Source: an uncultured Sutterella sp.
Lineage (GTDB): Bacteria > Pseudomonadota > Gammaproteobacteria > Burkholderiales > Burkholderiaceae_F
Assembly: GCA_900546995.1 (NCBI GenBank)
Contig: URFF01000061.1
Location: forward strand, 1 to 10,737
Direction of reading: 5' to 3'
Length of the DNA: 10,737 nt
A program made the position numbers and the translations under genes. The notes below the pieces were generated by a model. The model had not been told where the DNA came from and did not search any database. It worked only from the letters and a program-made list of their open reading frames with translations. Positions 5,671 to 10,737 of this stretch are shown here, piece after piece; the stretch's first letter is position 1, and every line of letters starts with the position of its first letter.

Positions 5671-7020
5671 TTAATCCTTTTTTTCCACGTACGGGTTACG
5701 ATTAATCTTAAATTCGATCCGCAACGGCGTTCCGGCTAAATTAAATTTTTCCCTAAACCAGCTTTCCAGATAACGTTTATAGCTATCAGGAACCACTTGA
5801 AGACTATTGCCGTGGATAACCACAACCGGAGGATTCTGGCCACCTTGGTGGGCATAGCGCAACTTCGGCCGAACACCCTTTACACGCGGAGGCGATTGTC
5901 TTTCGACAGCTTCAATCAAAGCACGCGTCAATTTCGGCGTCGAGAGTTTCGCAAAAGCCGCTGCGTGCGCGTCAGAGACCGCTTTCATCAAATGGTTTAA
6001 TCCATTGCGCTTAAGCGCGGAGATATGAATCTGACGAGCCCAATTAAGGAAATGCAGTTTATGATCCAGTTCCTCATCAATACGGCTGCGCTCGTAGCTA
6101 TCCAAGGCATCCCACTTATTGATGGCAACCACTAAAGCACGTCCGCTTTCAAGCACATACCCGGCAATGTGCGCATCATGCTCGGCAATCCCTTCCTTGG
6201 CATCGAGCACCAAAATCACGACATTCGCATCGGCAATGGCTTGAAGCGTTTTCACCACGGAAAACTTTTCAATCGCTTCAAAAACCTTTCCCTTACGACG
6301 AAGGCCGGCCGTATCAATAAGCGCATAATCTCGACCGTCGTACTCGAAATCCACACGAATCGAATCACGTGTTGTACCGGGCATATCGTAAGCGATCAAT
6401 CGGTCCTCGCCGAGTAATGCATTAATCAGTGTGCTTTTACCGGCATTAGGACGACCGGCTACCGCAACTTTTACTCTCGGCAAACGATCCTCAGAAGCTT
6501 CTGACTCTTCCTCCTCGTCAGTCTCTTCTTGAGGACAAAGCGAAAGGGCCATCTCAATCATATTGTGAACGCCATGACCGTGAGAAGCCGAGATCATCTG
6601 AGGCTCACCCATCGCCAATTCATAGAACTCGACAGCGTGCGTAATATCGAGCCCTTCTGCTTTATTCACAGCGAGCACGACCGGTCGATGTGAACGACGC
6701 AAGTGCTGAGCAATACGCTCATCCTGCGGAGAAAGCCCCGTGCGGGCATCGACCACAAAAATGACAACATCGGCCTCTTCGATCGCGAGCTCGGCTTGGC
6801 TTGCCATGGCTCGTACAATACCTTCGCTTTTGACCGGTTCAAAACCACCCGTATCCACAACAATGTAAGGCCGAGGGCCTACACGGCCCTCACCGTATTG
6901 TCGGTCGCGCGTGAGCCCCGGAAAATCGGCCACAAGCGCATCACGCGAACGGGTCAATCTATTAAACAGTGTGGACTTGCCGACATTCGGGCGTCCCACT
7001 AGCGCAATGACAGGAAGCAT
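5671..7020 (-). CDS. der: Der (EngA), double GTPase for 50S ribosome assembly
   Basis: Der is an essential GTPase that matures the large ribosomal subunit. Two G domains in tandem are clear. The first has GRPNVGKS (9-16), DTGG (56-59) and NKAE (119-122). The second has GRPNAGKS (189-196), DTAG (236-239), NKWD (301-304) and SALKRNG (334-340). They are joined by an acidic linker (about 166-179, almost all Glu/Asp/Ser). A KH-like domain follows from about 355 and ends RIEFKINRNPY. At 449 residues it is somewhat shorter than E. coli Der (490), mostly for lack of tail and linker insertions. It starts two bases after the bamB stop, with AAGG inside the bamB end as a weak ribosome site, which suggests translational coupling. 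Confidence 0.98.
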   Translation of the reverse strand: MLPVIALVGRPNVGKSTLFNRLTRSRDALVADFPGLTRDRQYGEGRVGPRPYIVVDTGGFEPVKSEGIVRAMASQAELAIEEADVVIFVVDARTGLSPQDERIAQHLRRSHRPVVLAVNKAEGLDITHAVEFYELAMGEPQMISASHGHGVHNMIEMALSLCPQEETDEEEESEASEDRLPRVKVAVAGRPNAGKSTLINALLGEDRLIAYDMPGTTRDSIRVDFEYDGRDYALIDTAGLRRKGKVFEAIEKFSVVKTLQAIADANVVILVLDAKEGIAEHDAHIAGYVLESGRALVVAINKWDALDSYERSRIDEELDHKLHFLNWARQIHISALKRNGLNHLMKAVSDAHAAAFAKLSTPKLTRALIEAVERQSPPRVKGVRPKLRYAHQGGQNPPVVVIHGNSLQVVPDSYKRYLESWFREKFNLAGTPLRIEFKINRNPYVEKKD

Positions 7021-7022
7021 CT

Positions 7023-8132
7023 TTATCGAACCTTAATGTAGGCGACTTCACCTTCCTCGGTTTGGAAGACGGCACCTTGTTCATAAACCTGAGCCGGTGC
7101 AACGATCGCACCGTCTAAGTGCGTACGACCAATGATATCGCCGCTCTCAGGATTGAGGAACTGCACGTAACCTTCGGAGTCACCGACAGCCACAATACCG
7201 GCGAAGGGGACAACGGCACGAACACCACGCCACTTTAACTGATCGTTGCGCCAAACGGGAATGCCGCGCTGACGATCAAATGCGAATAATTCGCTAGCCG
7301 TGTTGCCGATGAAAACGAAACGGTCGTCGGCTGCCGGCGCAGTCATGGCGGTGACATCATGCGTCCAACGCAAACGACCACTTTGGGCATCCATACACAC
7401 TAAACGCCCTTGGAAAGCGGACGCACAGAGCAAATCGCCGTCAGCCATCGGCGTCCCTAAAATGTCAACCAAACGTTCCACTTCCGTGATACCACGAGCT
7501 TCGGAAATCAAGGCTTGCCAAACCGGACGACCATCGGCGGATAATCCAAGCACAAAACCGTTACTTTGTCCGACCAAAATCATCGGTCCGAAAAAGCGCA
7601 TACCGGAGGCGTTCTTCACGGTAAGGGAAGGCGCCTGACGTTGATAACGCCAGCGTTGTTCACCGGTCATGGCATCAAAAGCCGTCACACGGGTATCGGC
7701 CGTGCGCACAATAACCAACCCATGACCAACTAACGGAATAGCATCCATTTCGCTCGTAAGGAAAGTCGACCAAAGCTTTTGACCTTCGGCGCTAATCACA
7801 ACAAGCTCACCCTTTTCGGTCCCTACGGCCACCACATAGCCGTCGCTACCGACACCGGCGGCAATCGGCGCTTCCGTTTCGTAGCGCCAAACTTCGTTAC
7901 CATCGGCGGTATCTAACCGATAAACCGAATTATCACCGGCAACATAGGTCGTCTGCCCGACAACAGCCGGGGTTAAAAAATTCGTGAGACTTTCACCAAC
8001 GCTTTTGGACCAAACCACTTCCGGTTCTGCCAATGATTGGTAATCCTGCAACTCCGTCGGTGCTTGCGAGTTAGGCGAACTGCAAGCGGCAAGCACACAA
8101 GCACTGGCCATTGCTAAAAGAGTTTTTTTCAT
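7023..8132 (-). CDS. bamB: BamB, outer-membrane assembly lipoprotein
   Basis: BamB is a lipoprotein of the BAM complex that inserts beta-barrel proteins into the outer membrane. The start at 8132 gives a clear lipoprotein signal: MKKT, a hydrophobic stretch, and the lipobox LAAC with Cys17 as lipid-bearing first residue. GGGG precedes the ATG by five bases. A longer in-frame start at 8171 would overlap yfgM and bury the signal, so it is rejected. The 369-residue protein is made of PQQ-type beta-propeller repeats, for example TADGNEVWRYE, SAEGQKLWSTF, TGEQRWRYQ, SGRLRWTHD and RGIPVWRN, in line with the eight-bladed BamB fold. It lies 13 bases after yfgM and two before der, within the ispG-der operon. 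Confidence 0.96.
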   Translation of the reverse strand: MKKTLLAMASACVLAACSSPNSQAPTELQDYQSLAEPEVVWSKSVGESLTNFLTPAVVGQTTYVAGDNSVYRLDTADGNEVWRYETEAPIAAGVGSDGYVVAVGTEKGELVVISAEGQKLWSTFLTSEMDAIPLVGHGLVIVRTADTRVTAFDAMTGEQRWRYQRQAPSLTVKNASGMRFFGPMILVGQSNGFVLGLSADGRPVWQALISEARGITEVERLVDILGTPMADGDLLCASAFQGRLVCMDAQSGRLRWTHDVTAMTAPAADDRFVFIGNTASELFAFDRQRGIPVWRNDQLKWRGVRAVVPFAGIVAVGDSEGYVQFLNPESGDIIGRTHLDGAIVAPAQVYEQGAVFQTEEGEVAYIKVR

Positions 8133-8145
8133 ACAAACCCCATGT

Positions 8146-8811
8146 TTATTGCTTGTTGTCACTGGCGACAACTTTCTGCGCCTCAGGCAAGGCCTGTAGC
8201 TTTAACTGTACAAATCCGGTCAACGCTTGATCCACCGGATGCGCGAGCGCTTGTTGCCACACTTTGCGGGCGTTTTCAATATCACCCTTAGCAAAATAAG
8301 CATCACCCAAACGATCGTTGACAAGAAGAAGCTCGCTATCGGAAGGGTTAACCGCTGTCAACAACTTGATGACTTCGTCATACTTTTGTTCGTCCATCAA
8401 AAAGCCGGCAAGACGAACACTGGCGAGAACACGGTATTCAGGATGATCACTTTCATTGATCACCCAGTTTAAAAGCGATTGGGCCTTGGCGGGATCCGCT
8501 TTCGTTTCAAAATACTTTGATGCTGTTAAAGCCCCCATCGGTGCGTAAACAGTCGAAGATCCGTCCTTAAGCAATGCATCCACAATTTTGGACACAGAAG
8601 AAGGTTCGGCCTGCTGACCGATGGCAGTTTGCAAAGAGGCATAGGCTTTATTGGCTTCAGAGGCTTTATAACGGTCATACCACTTCATTCCGTTATAGCC
8701 GGCAAAGGCCAAGCAAACCACCGTGATAGCACCCAATGTGAGATTACCCCACTTGTCCCACCACGCCTTCAACTCGTCAATGGACTCTTGTTCCTGTAAG
8801 TCGTAAGCCAT
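8146..8811 (-). CDS. yfgM: YfgM family membrane-anchored TPR protein
   Basis: In E. coli YfgM is an ancillary subunit of the Sec translocon that works with the periplasmic chaperone PpiD. This 221-residue homologue (E. coli about 206) has the family start MAYDLQEQESIDELKAWWDKWG. One membrane helix follows (about 24-42), then a periplasmic TPR-type helical domain. Visible repeats are SLLNWVINESDHPEYRVLASVRLAGFLMDEQKYDEVIKLL and LLVNDRLGDAYFAKGDIENARKVWQQAL, written here as overlapping segments of residues about 118-200. The ATG lies four bases after the hisS stop, so translation is likely coupled. The position between hisS and bamB is conserved. Confidence 0.93.
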   Translation of the reverse strand: MAYDLQEQESIDELKAWWDKWGNLTLGAITVVCLAFAGYNGMKWYDRYKASEANKAYASLQTAIGQQAEPSSVSKIVDALLKDGSSTVYAPMGALTASKYFETKADPAKAQSLLNWVINESDHPEYRVLASVRLAGFLMDEQKYDEVIKLLTAVNPSDSELLLVNDRLGDAYFAKGDIENARKVWQQALAHPVDQALTGFVQLKLQALPEAQKVVASDNKQ

Positions 8812-8815
8812 TTAG

Positions 8816-10123
8816 CTATTCCTCGTCAAGAAATTCTTTCTGAACGTCAACAAAATATTGAATCGCTTCATTTAAGTCAAGTGTTTCCTGTTTCATGAAG
8901 CGCTCGCTGGGATCGCCGAAAAGACGCTTGATCGTGACCTGACTGTGCGTAACCTCTTCTTCGCCACAGATGAAAGCAAAGGTCGCCCCGCTTTGGTCGG
9001 CCTTTTTCATTTGGCTCTTGAAACTAGCCTCGCCTGCATGAACGATCACATCATAACCGGCGTCACGCAAAATCTCGCCCAAAACCATGGCGTAACCCTG
9101 TGTCTCGCCACCCATGTGAAGAATGTACAACTCCGTATCCGGCTCGTTATTTTCAAAACCGCATTCTTTCATGACTTCGAGCACGCGTTCCACCCCCATG
9201 GCAAAGCCCACACCCGGGGTCGGACGGCCGCCCAGCATCTCCACAAGCGGATCGTAGCGACCGCCTCCACAAACGGTTGCCTGAGCACCAAGCTTATCGG
9301 TAATCCACTCATAGACCGTGTGGTTGTAATAATCCAATCCACGAACCAAACGCGGATTGATCTTATAGTCGATATCGTTAATTGAGAGAAGATGTTCAAG
9401 GCGATTTAAGAAGGCCAAACTATCGTTTTTCAGATAATCCAACAAACGCGGAGCACCTTCGACCAAAGTCTGCATATCCGGATTCTTGGTATCCAAAATT
9501 CGAAGCGGATTGGAATACAACCGACGCTTGGCATCCTCATCAAGCACGTCTTGATGAGCTTCAAAATATTCGATCAACGCTTGACGGTGTTCGCGGCGTT
9601 CCTCCAAATTACCCAATGAGTTCAATTCCAACTTTAAAGGCAGAATGTTGAGTTCATCGAAAATGCGACGTGCCATCAAAATCTGTTCAACATCGACATC
9701 AGGCCCTTTAAATCCGAGAGCCTCAACACCTAATTGATGGAATTGGCGATAGCGACCGCGTTGAGGCCGTTCATGGCGAAACATCGGACCGAAATACCAT
9801 AGGCGCTGCGGTGCGTTATAGGTCAGATTGTGTTCAATGACGCTGCGAACCACACCGGCGGTATTTTCAGGACGCAATGAGAGTTCTTCACCATTTAAAG
9901 AATCAGTAAAGCAATACATCTCTTTTTCAACAATATCGGTCACCTCTCCGATACCGCGCTTAAAAAGAGGAGTCGCTTCCAGAATCGGCGTACGGATTTG
10001 TTTATATCCGTACATGCGCAATGCATCTTTACAGACGTCTTCAAATTCCGTCCAAATTGGCGCCTCAGCCGGCAGAATATCATTCATGCCGCGAATGCCA
10101 TTAATTTTTTGCACTTTCGCCAT
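8816..10123 (-). CDS. hisS: Histidyl-tRNA synthetase
   Basis: This class II aminoacyl-tRNA synthetase charges tRNA-His with histidine in the cytosol. Its 435 residues compare with 424 in E. coli. Landmarks are GIRGMNDILP at the N-terminus (9-18), LRPENTAGVVRS (83-94), motif 2 FGPMFRHERPQRGRYRQFHQ (111-130), the histidine-binding loop RGLDYYNHTVYEW (261-273), TVCGGGRYDPLVEMLGG (283-299), and motif 3 GVGFAMGVERVLEVM (304-318). The C-terminal anticodon-binding domain runs from about 325. The start at 10123 fits the family N-terminus; the ribosome site (AGAAGA) is weak. It follows ispG by 19 bases and precedes yfgM by four. Confidence 0.98.
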   Translation of the reverse strand: MAKVQKINGIRGMNDILPAEAPIWTEFEDVCKDALRMYGYKQIRTPILEATPLFKRGIGEVTDIVEKEMYCFTDSLNGEELSLRPENTAGVVRSVIEHNLTYNAPQRLWYFGPMFRHERPQRGRYRQFHQLGVEALGFKGPDVDVEQILMARRIFDELNILPLKLELNSLGNLEERREHRQALIEYFEAHQDVLDEDAKRRLYSNPLRILDTKNPDMQTLVEGAPRLLDYLKNDSLAFLNRLEHLLSINDIDYKINPRLVRGLDYYNHTVYEWITDKLGAQATVCGGGRYDPLVEMLGGRPTPGVGFAMGVERVLEVMKECGFENNEPDTELYILHMGGETQGYAMVLGEILRDAGYDVIVHAGEASFKSQMKKADQSGATFAFICGEEEVTHSQVTIKRLFGDPSERFMKQETLDLNEAIQYFVDVQKEFLDEE

Positions 10124-10142
10124 GGTTATCTTCTTTCAAAAA

Positions 10143-10737
10143 TTAATCTTTTTTCCCAAAATGCTCGTCAACATACTGATCAATCATTTTGTGAAATTCA
10201 TCAGCCATCGCCGACGCTTCATCGGCGTGTCCCTTAATCGTACCGATTTTTACTCCGTCCGCATAGACTGGCGCAACAGGAGCTTCTCCCGCTCCAGGTA
10301 AACTGATCCCGATATTGGCATGCTTACTTTCCCCGGGACCGTTCACCACGCAGCCCATCACCGCCACGGTCATCTTTTCAAAACCTTTGGCCGTTTCCCG
10401 CCATCTTGGCGTATTGTCTAAAAGATACTGTTGAGTCAAAGCGGCCAACTCCTGAAACAGCGTACTAGTCGTTCGTCCGCAGCCAGGGCAAGAAACCACT
10501 AGCGGCATAAAGCTTCTTAAGCCCATCGTTTGCAAAAGCTCTTGTGCCACTCGAACTTCTTCCGTTCTTGCCTTACCAGGCGCCGGTGTTATGCTCACCC
10601 GAATCGTATCGCCGATGCCTTCTGCTAAAAGCATTCCCATCGAAACGCTGCTTGCCACAACACCCTTCGTACCAATACCGGCCTCGGTTAATCCGAGATG
10701 CAATGCGTGATGGCACTTGGAAGCCATCTCGCGATAG
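10143..10737 (-). CDS. ispG: IspG, 4-hydroxy-3-methylbut-2-enyl diphosphate synthase, C-terminal part (5' end beyond window)
   Basis: IspG catalyses the penultimate step of the MEP isoprenoid pathway, reducing MEcPP to HMBPP with a [4Fe-4S] cluster. The last 197 residues are visible; the frame is open to the right edge (YRE before the first in-window Met), so the start lies outside. The segment HALHLGLTEAG matches the family. The cluster ligands are all present: CPGC (codons 10479-10490), the Cys of MGCVVNGPGES (10350-10352) and the Glu of that motif (10329-10331). The C-terminus (KMIDQYVDEHFGKKD) is complete. It is the first visible gene of the operon with hisS. Confidence 0.96.
   Translation of the reverse strand, partial: YREMASKCHHALHLGLTEAGIGTKGVVASSVSMGMLLAEGIGDTIRVSITPAPGKARTEEVRVAQELLQTMGLRSFMPLVVSCPGCGRTTSTLFQELAALTQQYLLDNTPRWRETAKGFEKMTVAVMGCVVNGPGESKHANIGISLPGAGEAPVAPVYADGVKIGTIKGHADEASAMADEFHKMIDQYVDEHFGKKD

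Noticed and set aside
8133..8171. Longer start for bamB
   Set aside because: It would overlap yfgM and put 13 polar residues before a perfect lipoprotein signal with lipobox.
9828..10301. Plus-strand 157-codon open frame crossing the ispG-hisS junction
   Set aside because: It is a shadow of hisS and ispG, with no ribosome site and no family resemblance.

Overview
The window looks like a chromosomal housekeeping segment from a betaproteobacterium (Burkholderiales). The minus strand reads ispG-hisS-yfgM-bamB-der-hfq-hflX and later hflK, the order familiar from that class. The short C-terminal tail of Hfq fits, while the moderate base composition and heavy TTG leucine usage are unlike high-GC Burkholderia or Ralstonia. 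A gut-associated Sutterellaceae-type organism is my best guess; this is inference, not proof.

Right to left on the minus strand: the C-terminal part of ispG (isoprenoid synthesis) enters from the right edge. It is followed by hisS (histidyl-tRNA synthetase), yfgM (membrane-anchored TPR protein near the Sec translocon), bamB (outer-membrane assembly lipoprotein) and der (double-GTPase ribosome assembly factor). Gaps here are only 2-19 nt, so this is one tight operon. Then come hfq (RNA chaperone), a rho-independent terminator, and hflX (ribosome-splitting GTPase). At the left edge lies hflK, whose last residues run out of the window; hflC presumably follows outside.

Between hflX and hflK, on the plus strand, sits a roughly 3-kb unit: a yjiH-yjiG pair (two small membrane proteins of the nucleoside-recognition/Gate family), a strong terminator, and a separately transcribed cytosolic M20 (carboxypeptidase G2-like) metallopeptidase with its own terminator. 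In E. coli the yjiH-yjiG pair precedes iadA, an isoaspartyl dipeptidase of an unrelated family. Having a second, unrelated peptidase beside the same pair suggests that YjiH/YjiG moves small peptides or N-acyl amino acids. This is the most interesting part of the window.

No rRNA, tRNA, CRISPR array, transposase or integrase was seen. Non-coding signals are three convincing terminators and several inverted repeats in the leaders of hflK, yjiH, the M20 gene and hfq.
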